Source: CAILZL01 sp050248275 (GTDB lineage: Bacteria; Pseudomonadota; Gammaproteobacteria; Steroidobacterales; Steroidobacteraceae). From it: a DNA stretch of 64,000 nucleotides. Position 1 is the stretch's first letter; each line of letters begins with the position of its first letter. Positions 7,373 through 16,527 of the stretch are shown here, piece after piece. The notes beneath the pieces were generated by a model that was not told where the DNA came from, ran no database searches, and saw nothing but the letters and a program-made list of their open reading frames with translations. The translations under genes and the position numbers were made by a program. The stretch spans positions 1-64,000 of the forward strand of contig JBFWSR010000003.1 in NCBI GenBank assembly GCA_050248275.1. Direction: 5' to 3'.

Positions 7373-8194
7373 TCAAATGTCTATCTGGCCGGTGTAGACG
7401 GTCACCGCCGGTCCGGTCATCCACAGCCTGGCGCCGGGGCCGGGCCAGCGGATGTTGAGCGTACCGCCGGGCAGATCCACCCGGACCGATTCAGCGAGCA
7501 GACCACGTTGACGACCCACCGCCACGGCAGCACAGGCGCCGGTGCCGCAGGCCTGGGTTTCGCCCACGCCGCGTTCGAATACGCGCAGGCGGATGTGTTC
7601 GGGTGACAGGATCTGCATGAAGCCCACGTTCACCCGGCGGGGAAAGCGTGGATGGGATTCCAGCGCAAGGCCGATGGTGGCCACGGGGGCGGAGTCCACC
7701 GAAGGCACGATCAATACGGCATGCGGGTTGCCCATCGACACGGCGCCGATCTCCACGGTTTGACCGGCTGCCTCGATTGAGTAATGCGTTGCCGGTACAG
7801 TCGCGACGAACGGCAGGGCGGCAGGCGTGAAATCGGGCTCGCCCATGTCCACCGTCACCTGACCATCGGCCAGCAGTTCGGCATTGACCAGTCCACCCGG
7901 ACAGTCCATCAATAAATGTGGTTGTCCGCGCCGGCTGGCGACCAGGCTGGCGACGCAGCGTGCGCCGTTGCCGCATTGCTCGACTTCCGAGCCATCGGCA
8001 TTGAAGACCCGGTAAAACACATCGGTGGTTGCCCGCTGCGGCGGCTGCACGACCAGGGCCTGATCGAAGCCAATGCCGGTGCGGCGATCCGCCAACTGGC
8101 GCAGCCGTTCGGCATCGGGCAGTTCGGTATCGCTGGCCTCGAACACGATGAAGTCGTTGCCCAGGCCATGCATCTTGGTGAAGGAGCGCAACAT
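7373..8194 (-). CDS. dapF: Diaminopimelate epimerase
   Basis: Converts LL-diaminopimelate to the meso form for lysine and peptidoglycan synthesis. At 273 residues it has family length. The two catalytic cysteines are in QCGNGARC and ACGTGACAAVA; the N-terminal KMHGLGNDFIV and VSMGNPHAV are also intact. It is first in the minus-strand run dapF-DUF484-xerC-hslV-hslU-DUF971. About 200 bp of non-coding DNA separate it from the divergent ParA-like gene and should hold both promoters. Confidence 0.96.
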   Translation of the reverse strand: MLRSFTKMHGLGNDFIVFEASDTELPDAERLRQLADRRTGIGFDQALVVQPPQRATTDVFYRVFNADGSEVEQCGNGARCVASLVASRRGQPHLLMDCPGGLVNAELLADGQVTVDMGEPDFTPAALPFVATVPATHYSIEAAGQTVEIGAVSMGNPHAVLIVPSVDSAPVATIGLALESHPRFPRRVNVGFMQILSPEHIRLRVFERGVGETQACGTGACAAVAVGRQRGLLAESVRVDLPGGTLNIRWPGPGARLWMTGPAVTVYTGQIDI

Positions 8195-8390
8195 GCGGCA
8201 AGAATAGCAGCTTGTTTGCCAGTTGTTTGCCGGGATGACGGCGCGACCCGCAGGTATCTGACGTCACAGATGCGTAGACAATCTGCCTGATGGCATTTAA
8301 GTTATCCGACTCATTGGGATTTGTTTTCCCGCCGGCAGCCGGATTGCGTTGCCAGTGCAGACTCCATTCAAAGCAGATGAGGGATTTCGT

Positions 8391-9032
8391 ATGCGTCATG
8401 TGATGGTGATGAATGCCAAGGGTGGTTGTGGCAAGACCACGCTGGCCACCAATGTAGCCGCGCATTTCGCGCAGGAAGGCTACAAGGTGGTGCTGGCGGA
8501 CTACGATCCGCAGCGCAGCAGTCTGGACTGGCTGGAGATGCGTGCCGAAGACCTGCCCAGGATCACCGGTGTGGCGGCTTACGATGACGGTTTGCGTGCG
8601 GTGCCGCGCGATACCGAAGTGGTGGTCATCGACGCACCGGCGCGTACTCATGGTGCGGAAATGAATGAACTGGTGCGTCGCGCTGAGACCATCCTGGTGC
8701 CCATCCTGCCCTCACCGATCGACATGAAGGCCTGCAACCATTTCCTGGGCGAGATCCTGGAACTGGGCAAGGTGCAGCGCGAGCAGGCCAGGTTGGCGGT
8801 GGTGGCCAACCGGGTGCGTGAAAACACGCTGGTGTTTGAAGAGCTGGACAAGTATCTGGGCAAGCTCAAGGTGCCTTACTTGAGTGCGCTGCGCCAATCC
8901 GCCAATTACCTGCGCGCCTATCAGCGCGGCATGGGCGTACTGGAGCTGCCGGAATATCTGGCCTGGCCGGACTGGCAGCAATGGGAACCGATTACCAAGT
9001 GGCTGGGCAGCAAACGTAGTCAGCCGGCCTGA
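8391..9032 (+). CDS. ParA/MinD-family ATPase, stand-alone
   Basis: A 213-residue deviant-Walker ATPase. The N-terminal Walker A is NAKGGCGKTTLATN, with the signature lysine at KGGCGKT; the A' motif is ADYDPQRSSLDWL and Walker B VVVIDAPAR. ATG at 8391 follows GAGGGA; the in-frame part back to 8349 is not family-like. No parB or centromere-like repeats lie beside it, so this is an orphan ParA of the type used to position cell components rather than a plasmid partition pair. The cargo cannot be deduced from this neighbourhood. Confidence 0.85.
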   Translation: MRHVMVMNAKGGCGKTTLATNVAAHFAQEGYKVVLADYDPQRSSLDWLEMRAEDLPRITGVAAYDDGLRAVPRDTEVVVIDAPARTHGAEMNELVRRAETILVPILPSPIDMKACNHFLGEILELGKVQREQARLAVVANRVRENTLVFEELDKYLGKLKVPYLSALRQSANYLRAYQRGMGVLELPEYLAWPDWQQWEPITKWLGSKRSQPA

Positions 9033-9042
9033 GCGCTGACTG

Positions 9043-9996
9043 TTACTTGGGGTTGGCTTTAGCAGTACGCCAGTGTGCGGTCTGCTCTTGCAGGCTGGCA
9101 GCTATGCCTTGTTGGAGGTCGGGATAGTGCAACTGCACGCCCAGGTCATTGCGCATGCGGGTGTTGTCGATACAGCGCGACTCGTCCAGATAGGACAGGT
9201 ATTCCGGGCTGAAACTCAGTTGCGCTTCTTGCAGTGAAATTTCCGGCGGCATGGGCAATTCCGCAAGTTGCGCCACCAGACGCAGGTACTCGGTCATGCT
9301 GCAGCTATTGCCATCGCTGATGTTATAGACACCACGCGCTGCCGGATTCAGCGCCGCCGCCAGACATGCCTGCACCAGATCATCGACATGGATGTGGTTG
9401 GTGATGGGCGCCTCTTCGGCACGAATGACCGGCTCGCCCTTGCGCAGCCGTTCCAGCGGCAGGCGTCCGGGGCCGTAAATGGCGGGCACGCGCAGCACCA
9501 CGCGGCGCACGCCGTTTTCAGTACACCAGATACGGCTGATGTGTTCGGCGCTGAGGCGACGGCTGGCCCGCTGCGTCTGCGGATTCACCGGCGTGCTTTC
9601 ATCGACGCGTGCGCCATTGGTATTGCCATAAACGCCGGTGGTGCTGATATAAATCAGCGTGTGGGGTCTGGTCTCCAGCAGGTTGAGGAAGTGGTGCAGG
9701 CGGATGTCGCTTTCGCCTTCGGCGGGCGGCGGCGCAAAGTAGAACAACGTGCAGTCACGGAACCATACGGGGGACAGATCGTGCTTGTTGAGCCTGTCCA
9801 GATTCAGGACGATCGGTTCGGCCCGCACCGCACGCAATGACCTGACATGCATGGTGGTGCGCACCAGTCCGTAGATGTTGTAGTCCCGGCCCAATTGTTG
9901 GGCCAGCCGCCGGCCGACATAGCCGCAACCGACAATGAATACCTGTTTTCTCCTTTTGACCAATTCCTGTGCTCCTGTCGCCTTGGTGTCGCGCAT
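9043..9996 (-). CDS. NAD(P)-dependent epimerase/dehydratase-like (extended SDR) protein
   Basis: The 317-residue product has a Rossmann nucleotide-binding motif VFIVGCGYVGRRLA starting near residue 19, a central YISTTGVYGNTNGARVDE block typical of YeeZ-like atypical SDRs, and HIHVDDLVQACLAA and GVYNISDG downstream. The usual SDR YxxxK is not clear: the corresponding region reads RRLSAEHIS, so enzymatic activity is uncertain. It converges on the ParA-like gene with a 10-bp gap. The N-terminal 15 residues (RDTKATGAQELVKRR) may be over-extended. Confidence 0.75.
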   Translation of the reverse strand: MRDTKATGAQELVKRRKQVFIVGCGYVGRRLAQQLGRDYNIYGLVRTTMHVRSLRAVRAEPIVLNLDRLNKHDLSPVWFRDCTLFYFAPPPAEGESDIRLHHFLNLLETRPHTLIYISTTGVYGNTNGARVDESTPVNPQTQRASRRLSAEHISRIWCTENGVRRVVLRVPAIYGPGRLPLERLRKGEPVIRAEEAPITNHIHVDDLVQACLAAALNPAARGVYNISDGNSCSMTEYLRLVAQLAELPMPPEISLQEAQLSFSPEYLSYLDESRCIDNTRMRNDLGVQLHYPDLQQGIAASLQEQTAHWRTAKANPK

Positions 9997-10118
9997 CGTG
10001 TTTATCGCATGAATGGCATGCTGCGACCGATGCCGGTTCGTCTGGCGTCCGGAGGAGGGTCTTCTTGCTGGCGTGCAATGATCACGGATGCGTCTTTTTT
10101 AGCTTTAATCGTCGACTT

Positions 10119-11378
10119 TCAGTGAGAACGACGATCAATGCCCTGACGGCGTTCGACCATACGTAGTGCACGTAACCGCGGCAGATGGGCCTTGCGGCCG
10201 ACCGCCTGCACCAGCGCTTCATTGAGCAGCTTGAAGGCATGCTCGCGTTCACCGCTCAACTCCAGCAGTTTGGCCAGCATCTGATAGGTTTCCAGCCGGG
10301 GGCGCAAGCCGAGACTGGCTTCCAGATAACTGCGCGCCTTGCCGTACAGTTCATTGCGGATGCAGCAACGTGCGCAGGTCAGCAGCAGCGCCGGATCCTG
10401 CGGCCGGTCATTGAGCCACTTTTCCACGGTATGCAGCAGGCTCAGCGGCTCAGCCACACCGGGATCGCACTGCGCCAGTTCGCCATAGGCCAATACCGCT
10501 GCTTCATCCCATTGTTCGTTGAGCAGCTCGCGCAGCGCTTTCTCGGCCTGTGCGTGTGCATTGCAGGCGATGGCCGCGCGCGCATAGCTGACGATCACAT
10601 CGGGACGTTTGCTCATCGATTTGGGCACTTCGCGCCAGGCGTGTTCCAGTTGTTCCTGATCGCCTGCGGTACCGGCAGCCTTGAGCATGTCGAGATGCAC
10701 CTGCGCCAGGATCTCATCGACGGCAGCGGTTTGTATGCCTGCCGCGCTGCGTAAACGCGGCTCCAGCAGCTTGAGTTTCTGCCAGTCGCCCTGTTGCCGA
10801 TAGATGCGCGCCAGCAAGCTGAGACCACGTGCATTCTGATGACCGCTGGCGTCCAGTTGTTCAAGCGTGGTGAGCGCCGCGCCCAACTGGTTGTGCCGCA
10901 ACAGCATTTCCGCCTGGGTGATATGGATGGCGGCACGCTGTTCGGGGGCGACATCCAGTGCCTTGGCGAGCCATTCATCGCGGCGTGCCGCCGCGCCCTG
11001 CAATTCTGCGGCACGCGCCGCCGCCAGATAGTGCACCAGGGGCTGACTGGCGCCGAAAGCCGAACGCGTCAGGGTCTGTTCGGCGCCAACCCAGTCGCCC
11101 GCCGACAGTTCAATGAGGCCCTGCGCCAGTTGCTGCTGGCTGCGTTCGCGCTGTCGTGCGGCGCGTTCGGCGGCACTGCGACGTGGCGCACGTATCAACC
11201 GCAGACCCAGACGCACGGCGGCATAACCGGCCAACAGCAACAGCACCGCCACAGGCAATGACATTTCGACGACATAGCCGCGCAGGCTCAGCACCACGCG
11301 GCCTGGATCATTGAGGAGCAGGCTGGCCAGCAGACCACCCACGAGCAAGGCCAGCGCCAGATAGATGCCGCGCTTCAT
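10119..11378 (-). CDS. hemY: Heme biosynthesis protein HemY
   Basis: Inner-membrane TPR-containing protein of the hem operon, 419 residues. Two N-terminal hydrophobic segments (about residues 5-22 and 38-60) are followed by a basic linker and alpha-helical TPR-like repeats (WVGAEQTLTRSA, GKARSYLEASLGLRP). Despite its name it is not protoporphyrinogen oxidase of the Bacillus type; its exact role in late heme synthesis is unsettled. Its ATG overlaps the hemX stop by 4 nt (ATGA at 11375-11378), so translational coupling is likely. Confidence 0.92.
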   Translation of the reverse strand: MKRGIYLALALLVGGLLASLLLNDPGRVVLSLRGYVVEMSLPVAVLLLLAGYAAVRLGLRLIRAPRRSAAERAARQRERSQQQLAQGLIELSAGDWVGAEQTLTRSAFGASQPLVHYLAAARAAELQGAAARRDEWLAKALDVAPEQRAAIHITQAEMLLRHNQLGAALTTLEQLDASGHQNARGLSLLARIYRQQGDWQKLKLLEPRLRSAAGIQTAAVDEILAQVHLDMLKAAGTAGDQEQLEHAWREVPKSMSKRPDVIVSYARAAIACNAHAQAEKALRELLNEQWDEAAVLAYGELAQCDPGVAEPLSLLHTVEKWLNDRPQDPALLLTCARCCIRNELYGKARSYLEASLGLRPRLETYQMLAKLLELSGEREHAFKLLNEALVQAVGRKAHLPRLRALRMVERRQGIDRRSH

Positions 11379-12379
11379 GGCGTGACTGCACTTGCGCCGG
11401 GCAGGTAGCGCGTCAGTGCTTCGATGCTGGGTGACAGATCAAGTATCGCCGGAGCGATGTTGATCTGTGTCATTTGTGCAAGCTGCGCATGCAGTTTGCT
11501 GACCGCCGCATCGGTCATGTCGAATGTCCTGTCCAGCCAGTCGCGCGCTGCCTGTACCGCGGCGACATAGCTGTTCTGGTCGTGGACAAAAATGGCCAGT
11601 CGGGCATTCAGCAACAACAATTGCAGATGACGCCGTCGCAGGGTTTGTTCATCGCTGTCGAGCAGCGCACTGTTGGCGCCGCCGGACTTCCGGATCGTGA
11701 ACAGGCTGCTGATGCTGCGCCTGAGCAGTATCCATGCGCGCTCGATGCCGGTTTCGGACAGCATGCTGTTGTCGGTACCGGATGGGTCGAGTGCAATGCC
11801 TGCCAGTTTCAGGGTGCTTGCCTGCTGTTCTGCGACGCTCAGTTGCTGCTCAAGCGTGCTGGTTTCACTGCGCGGCAGCGCCTGCAACTGTTCGAGCGCA
11901 GTGCGCACCTGCCGGTGAATGGCGTCGATCCGCGCATCGCCGGTATCGCGCAACAGCAGTTCAGCCGCAGTCAGGGTATCGCTGGCGTTGTTCACGTCAT
12001 GCGCCAGACGCAACTGATCGTTGGCCAGACGCAGCAGGTACAGGGCTTCGCTGCGCGTCGAATGACGCTGCGCCTGTTCGGCGTGATTGCGCAATTCCCC
12101 GAAGTTGCTGCTGAGGGTGCCCAGATCGGTTTGCAGCCGCAGCAGCTGGCTGTCGATTTTTTCGCTGTTGGTGTGTAATTCGTCAAGCCGGGAGCGCAGC
12201 GCGCTGTTGCTGTCTTGCAGCGTTTCCATGCTGATCTGCAAGGTGACGATGCGCGCCCGCAGGATGTCGACGCGGGCGATGGAATACGCGAGTCCCATGA
12301 GCGCCAGCACGCCGACAATGATCAGTGCGCTGCGGCTGGTGCCCCGGGCTGAAGAAGTGGGTGTGTTGGAATGCGCCAT
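11375..12379 (-). CDS. hemX: HemX-like membrane protein (uroporphyrinogen-III C-methyltransferase family name)
   Basis: A 334-residue protein with a short cytoplasmic N-terminus, one transmembrane segment (about residues 17-35) and a long predicted coiled coil (LQISMETLQDSNSALRSRLDELH onward). The conserved middle block TRSEALYLLRLANDQLRLAHDV and the helical C-terminal domain fit HemX. The methyltransferase name is historical: no SAM-binding motif is visible. It follows hemD by 53 bp and overlaps hemY by 4 nt. Confidence 0.92.
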   Translation of the reverse strand: MAHSNTPTSSARGTSRSALIIVGVLALMGLAYSIARVDILRARIVTLQISMETLQDSNSALRSRLDELHTNSEKIDSQLLRLQTDLGTLSSNFGELRNHAEQAQRHSTRSEALYLLRLANDQLRLAHDVNNASDTLTAAELLLRDTGDARIDAIHRQVRTALEQLQALPRSETSTLEQQLSVAEQQASTLKLAGIALDPSGTDNSMLSETGIERAWILLRRSISSLFTIRKSGGANSALLDSDEQTLRRRHLQLLLLNARLAIFVHDQNSYVAAVQAARDWLDRTFDMTDAAVSKLHAQLAQMTQINIAPAILDLSPSIEALTRYLPGASAVTP

Positions 12380-12432
12380 GCGAGTATTGCTTGTAACCGT
12401 ATGACCATCTTAAGTCGGTGGAACTATCGGGG

Positions 12433-13215
12433 CTAGCGTAACAGTTCGCTGCGGGCGCGGGTGTGCCAGCGCGTCAGTGCACTCATCAGCGCCGCATCTT
12501 CCGGACTGCCGGCAATGATGTATTCGCCGTGCCAGTTTGATTGCCGCGCGGCGGCGGCGATGCGCGCGCTGCCGGTCAGCAGGACACAGGCATGCGCCAG
12601 CGTTCTGGCTTCGGCATCCAGCATGGCATCCAGTGCCTGCAGAATGTCGATGCTGGTGACGCTGATGATGTCGATCTCGCCGGACAGCAATCCTGTTTTT
12701 ACGGCTTGATATTGTCCGGGATCGGGATCGGCAACAACGCGTGCATAGACTTCAGCGACATCTACCTGACTGCCGCGCGCACTAAGCGTGTCGCGCAGCA
12801 GTTCGCGGCCACCCGCACCGCGCACGATCAACACCCGTGCAGGCGGCGTTTGCAGCAGTGGATGCGCCAGCAGGGCTTCGCTGTTGGCCGCCTGTTCTTC
12901 CGGTGCGACATCAACTGCATGCCCCAGCGTCTGCAAGGCATGCGCAGTGCTGGGACCTACGGCGGCAATGCGCGCCTGTGGTTGGGTCAGCAGCAATGCC
13001 TGTCCATGTTGGACCGCATTGCTGCTGATGAAGATCAGCAGATCATAGCTGGCGGCAGGCGGCACGATAGCCATGGCCTGGATGGTCAACGCCGGCAGAC
13101 GGACCGCCGATCCGCCCAGATTGACGATGCGCTGGCACAGCCCTTCTGCCTGCAAGGCAGGGCGGGTAACCAGCACCTGCAGGCCGGTCAGCGGCGGAAT
13201 CAGTAGTGGGATCAT
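12433..13215 (-). CDS. hemD: Uroporphyrinogen-III synthase
   Basis: Cyclises hydroxymethylbilane, the HemC product, to uroporphyrinogen III with D-ring inversion. The 260-residue protein has the two-lobed HemD pattern: LQVLVTRPALQAEGLCQRI at the N-terminus, DLLIFISSNAVQHG, IAAVGPSTAHAL, VLIVRGAGGRELLRDTL, and DIISVTSIDILQAL in the second lobe. The sequence family is poorly conserved, but position after hemC settles it. The start overlaps the hemC stop by 4 nt. A divergent HemD-like gene occurs at 30084-30917. Confidence 0.94.
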   Translation of the reverse strand: MIPLLIPPLTGLQVLVTRPALQAEGLCQRIVNLGGSAVRLPALTIQAMAIVPPAASYDLLIFISSNAVQHGQALLLTQPQARIAAVGPSTAHALQTLGHAVDVAPEEQAANSEALLAHPLLQTPPARVLIVRGAGGRELLRDTLSARGSQVDVAEVYARVVADPDPGQYQAVKTGLLSGEIDIISVTSIDILQALDAMLDAEARTLAHACVLLTGSARIAAAARQSNWHGEYIIAGSPEDAALMSALTRWHTRARSELLR

Positions 13216-14135
13216 GCGTGCCGCAGGGCGGCGAGCAGTTTATCTGCACCCAGCGCCAGTACCTGTTCAGCCAGTTGCACCCCGAGTTGTTCGCCTTGCT
13301 GGCGCGCCCCACTGATCTGCTGGCGGATGACTTGCGCGCCATTGGGTGCAGCCACCAGACCAGTGAGTTGCAGTTGTTCACCCTGCACCGTGGCGAAGCC
13401 GGCAATCGGCGCCTGGCAACTGCCCTCCAGGTGAGTGGCGAAGGCGCGCTCGGCGCGCACGCAATGTTCGGCATCGCGATGATTGAGGGTTGCACACAGT
13501 GCTTGCGCGCGGGCGTCGTTGCGACGGCATTCGATGCCGACTACGCCCTGACCGGCGGCTGGCACCGAACGCTCCACGTCCAGATATTCGGTGATGCGTG
13601 CCGCCAGTCCCAGGCGAGTGAGCCCGGCGCTGGCCAGCACGATGGCGTCATACTGGCCTTCGTCGAGCTTGCGCAAACGGGTTTCGACATTGCCGCGTAC
13701 CGGCGACACGCACAGATCCGGACGACAGGCCAGCAATTGACTCTGGCGACGCAGGCTGGCCGTGCCCAGGTGTGCGCCCTGAGGCAATTCCGCAAAGTGT
13801 TTGTACGTGTTCGAGACAAAGGCATCGCGTGGATCGGCGCGTTCCAGCATGCAGGTCAGCATGAGCGGCTCAGGCAGGACGCTGGGCACGTCCTTCATGG
13901 AATGCACGGCAATGTCGGCGCGATGTTCCAGCAGCGCCAGTTCCAGTTCCTTCACGAACAATCCCTTGCCGCCGACTTGCGCCAGGGTGCGATCCAGCAC
14001 CTGATCGCCCGTGGTGGTCATGGGCACCAGCACTACTTCCAGTCCGGGATGGGCCTGACGCAGCAGGGCGGCGACATGTTCGGCCTGCCACAGGGCCAGG
14101 CGGCTCTCGCGCGTGGCGATGCGCAATGTAGTCAT
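13212..14135 (-). CDS. hemC: Hydroxymethylbilane synthase (porphobilinogen deaminase)
   Basis: Condenses four porphobilinogens into hydroxymethylbilane. The 307-residue protein has LRIATRESRLALWQAEHV, the catalytic Asp in SMKDVPS, arginines in GTASLRRQSQLL and VRGNVETRLRKLDEGQYDAI, and the dipyrromethane cofactor cysteine in LEGSCQAPIAG. ATG at 14135 starts the family sequence MTTLRIATRES; a TTG two codons upstream overlaps the preceding stop. It is followed by hemD, hemX and hemY with overlaps or short gaps, one operon. Confidence 0.97.
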   Translation of the reverse strand: MTTLRIATRESRLALWQAEHVAALLRQAHPGLEVVLVPMTTTGDQVLDRTLAQVGGKGLFVKELELALLEHRADIAVHSMKDVPSVLPEPLMLTCMLERADPRDAFVSNTYKHFAELPQGAHLGTASLRRQSQLLACRPDLCVSPVRGNVETRLRKLDEGQYDAIVLASAGLTRLGLAARITEYLDVERSVPAAGQGVVGIECRRNDARAQALCATLNHRDAEHCVRAERAFATHLEGSCQAPIAGFATVQGEQLQLTGLVAAPNGAQVIRQQISGARQQGEQLGVQLAEQVLALGADKLLAALRHA

Positions 14136-14137
14136 GA

Positions 14138-15253
14138 TCAAGGGTCCGGTGAAGTGGAATGCAGTTGTTCTGCTTCCCGTTTGGTTTCCAGTGCGAATTG
14201 AATCAGCGCGATGGCCAGCGCCAGCACTACCGGTCCCAGAAACAGGCCAATCGCGCCGAAGGCAGTGACGCCGCCCAATACACCGATGAATATCGTGAGG
14301 GTGGCGACTTCGGCGCGACCGGAAATCAATAACGGCTTCAGAAAATTATCAATCATTGACACCAGCAACGCACCCCAGACCAGCATAAAGGTGGCGGCCA
14401 CCCAACGGTCCTGCGCTGCCAGTATGACGGCAGCGGGCAGCCACACGATGGCGGTACCGCCGAATGGCAGCAACGCCAGCAGCGCTGCCAGCACGCCGAA
14501 TACCAGTGGCGAGGGGAGCTGCACGATCAGGAAGGCGAGGCCGACCAGCGTCCCCTGAATAAGCGCCGTCAGCCCGGTGCCGATCATCACGGCGCGGGTT
14601 ACGGCGGCCAGATGCTCATATAGCGCCTGACGTTTGGCGGCAGGCATGGGAATCAGCTCACGGGTAATGCGCAGCATCTGTCCGCCATCACGGATGAAGA
14701 AAAACATGAAAAAGAGGGTCAGAAACAAACCGGCTGCGGTGCCCAGCGCGCCCAGGAATAATTGGCCGCTGAGATTGGCCAGCAACTGCAGCAAAGCACC
14801 AGTGGCCTCGCCCAGCCAGCCGCGCATCTGTACGGCGCTGATTCCCAGATTCTGGTTCAGCCATTGCAACAGGTTTTGCAGTAACGGGTGTTGCGACAGT
14901 TGTTGCAAATCATTGCGTGCTTCGCTGCCGATCAGGCCCTGCAGGTATTGCAGCAGGTTGCTGGCCTGATGCACGAATGCGCCACCAAAAGCCGCCAGCG
15001 GACCCAGTAGAGCCACTAGCGCCAGGCCGGTGAGCAACAGGGCGGAATGATCGCCGCGATTGCGCAATTTGCGCGTCAGGCGCACATGGGTGGGGCCCAG
15101 CAGAAAGGCAAAGAAGATCGCCCACAGCAACGGGCCGAGAAATGGCGTGACGATGCGATAGCAGGCCAGGCCGATCAGCAGCGCGGTGCTCAACGCAAAT
15201 ACGCGGGCATAAAAGCGGTTGGTGCTGAGGGCTGATTGCGGTCGTTGTGCCAT
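14138..15253 (-). CDS. AI-2E family (PerM/TqsA-like) membrane transporter
   Basis: A 371-residue polytopic inner-membrane protein with about eight hydrophobic segments: near residues 15-55, 70-95, then a soluble loop, and from 165 to 345. The conserved family core TLFFMFFFIRDG, ALLALLPFGGTAIVWLPAA, DNFLKPLLISGRAEVATLTIFIGVLGG and GLFLGPVVLALA is present. Members export small molecules (autoinducer-2 in TqsA) or ions; the substrate here is unknown. Its stop lies 2 nt before the hemC ATG, so it is probably the first gene of the hem operon, an unusual partner. Confidence 0.88.
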   Translation of the reverse strand: MAQRPQSALSTNRFYARVFALSTALLIGLACYRIVTPFLGPLLWAIFFAFLLGPTHVRLTRKLRNRGDHSALLLTGLALVALLGPLAAFGGAFVHQASNLLQYLQGLIGSEARNDLQQLSQHPLLQNLLQWLNQNLGISAVQMRGWLGEATGALLQLLANLSGQLFLGALGTAAGLFLTLFFMFFFIRDGGQMLRITRELIPMPAAKRQALYEHLAAVTRAVMIGTGLTALIQGTLVGLAFLIVQLPSPLVFGVLAALLALLPFGGTAIVWLPAAVILAAQDRWVAATFMLVWGALLVSMIDNFLKPLLISGRAEVATLTIFIGVLGGVTAFGAIGLFLGPVVLALAIALIQFALETKREAEQLHSTSPDP

Positions 15254-15452
15254 GGTCGGGCGCCGCCTCCGTGGAATGAGGTGCGCATGGTAACGGCTAA
15301 CGTCAAGTTACGCATTGGGCATGCTGCTTTGCGGGAACCCGAGCTTGCTGCATGGTTACTGGCGGCATACCATCGGTTCGCCCCCATGCTGTTCAGCGCA
15401 TCGGGTGTTGAATGAACTACCGCCGTGTTCAGGCACGCGCAAGCGAGGACCC

Positions 15453-15761
15453 ATGTCTGATTCCATGACCACCGCCAAATTGTTTGAAAATCTGCAAGCC
15501 GTGGTGCGCGATGCCGAAGCCTTGCTGCATGCCACCGCAAACCAGACCGGTGAGCGTATTGAAGCCGTGCGCGCCCGTGCCGAAGAATCGCTGCAACAGG
15601 CCAAGTCGCGCCTGGCCGATGTGCAGGATGAGGTAGTGCAGGGCGCGCGTGATGCTGCCGAAGCCACGGCAGGCTACGTCAAGAAGAATCCCTGGCAATC
15701 GATTGGTATTGCGGCGGGTGTGGGGCTGCTGATCGGCCTGTTGCTGCAGCGGCGTGATTGA
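15453..15761 (+). CDS. DUF883 (ElaB/YqjD-like) membrane-anchored protein
   Basis: A 102-residue protein with an amphipathic, mostly helical N-terminal part (AEALLHATANQTGERIEAVRARAEESL) and the DUF883 C-terminus: a KKNPWQSIGIAAGVGLLIGLLLQRRD transmembrane anchor preceded by the conserved NPWQS. The E. coli relatives ElaB/YqjD bind ribosomes through the N-terminus in stationary phase and sit in the inner membrane. The ATG at 15453 follows GAGGA. It is first of three genes that match the yqjD-yqjE-yqjK order. Confidence 0.9.
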   Translation: MSDSMTTAKLFENLQAVVRDAEALLHATANQTGERIEAVRARAEESLQQAKSRLADVQDEVVQGARDAAEATAGYVKKNPWQSIGIAAGVGLLIGLLLQRRD

Positions 15762-15774
15762 GCAGGCCGGTTTC

Positions 15775-16209
15775 ATGCAAGATTCAAAGCCGGCCAGCGG
15801 AATGCCCAATGCAGCAGCCAGTGGGCCCATTGGCGGTTTGCTGCAATCGCTGACCCAATTGCTGGCCACGCTGGTGGCGATGGCGCAGACCCGCATCGAA
15901 TTGCTGACCACCGAGTTGCAGGAAGAAATCCAGCGTGCCGCCGCCTTGCTGCTGTGGGGATTCATTGCCTTGTTTGCCGCCGGTATTGGCTTGTTTCTGG
16001 CCGCACTGGTGGTGATCTTTGCCTTCTGGGATACGCATCGTGTGTTGGCGGCAGTGCTGGTGACCGTGGTGTTTTTTACCATTGCGCTGCTTGCTGCGTT
16101 GTTCCTGCGCAGCAAACTGCATGACAATCCGCGCATGCTGGATGCCACGCTGACGGAACTGACGCGTGACCGGCAGCGTCTCGATGAACGTGTCAGGGGC
16201 GGTCTGTGA
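15775..16209 (+). CDS. YqjE-like phage holin family (Phage_holin_3_6) protein
   Basis: About 144 residues with two adjacent hydrophobic segments (AALLLWGFIALFAAGIGLFLAALVVIFAF and VLAAVLVTVVFFTIALLAALFLRS) after an amphipathic N-terminal helix that carries ARIELL-like residues (AQTRIELLTTELQEE). This is the YqjE architecture. Despite the family name no lysis function is implied. The ATG at 15775 is chosen; a GTG at 15754 overlaps the DUF883 gene and would also be possible. Downstream it overlaps the YqjK-like gene. Confidence 0.85.
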   Translation: MQDSKPASGMPNAAASGPIGGLLQSLTQLLATLVAMAQTRIELLTTELQEEIQRAAALLLWGFIALFAAGIGLFLAALVVIFAFWDTHRVLAAVLVTVVFFTIALLAALFLRSKLHDNPRMLDATLTELTRDRQRLDERVRGGL

Positions 16210-16493
16210 GCGGCGAGTTGCAGTCCAGTTCACGCCGCGCCGAGTTGCAGGCTCTCTGCGAGCTGCAACGCATGGCGCTGGCTGAACAGGTGGCAGGCAT
16301 CGAGCGGCGTGTACAGAAAACGGATACAGCGCTGGGCGCAATACGTAATATATTGGCCAGGCCCGCGATGCTGGCAGGTGGGCTGGCCTTGCTGTTCACG
16401 GCCAGGCGTTCCAGATGGTGGTCGATGCTGAGTCGTGGTCTGATAACGCTGGCCACTGCGCGGCGGGCTTATCAGGCATTGAAGCGCAAATAA
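16206..16493 (+). CDS. YqjK-like protein
   Basis: A 95-residue basic protein, helical at the N-terminus (RRAELQALCELQRMALAEQV) with a weakly hydrophobic stretch (ILARPAMLAGGLALLFTA) and a basic C-terminus. It is the third gene of the yqjD-yqjE-yqjK-like set. The GTG start at 16206 overlaps the YqjE-like TGA (GTGA), consistent with translational coupling. Function unknown; it converges on algR. Confidence 0.75.
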   Translation: MSGELQSSSRRAELQALCELQRMALAEQVAGIERRVQKTDTALGAIRNILARPAMLAGGLALLFTARRSRWWSMLSRGLITLATARRAYQALKRK

Positions 16494-16527
16494 CCCCTCA
16501 GGCCTGTCAGCGCCTGCTGTGATGACC

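Noticed and set aside
7491..8651. 386-codon minus-strand frame across dapF
   Set aside because: Overlaps dapF in another frame and runs into the ParA-like gene; no domain, Arg/Pro/His-rich composition typical of a shadow frame.
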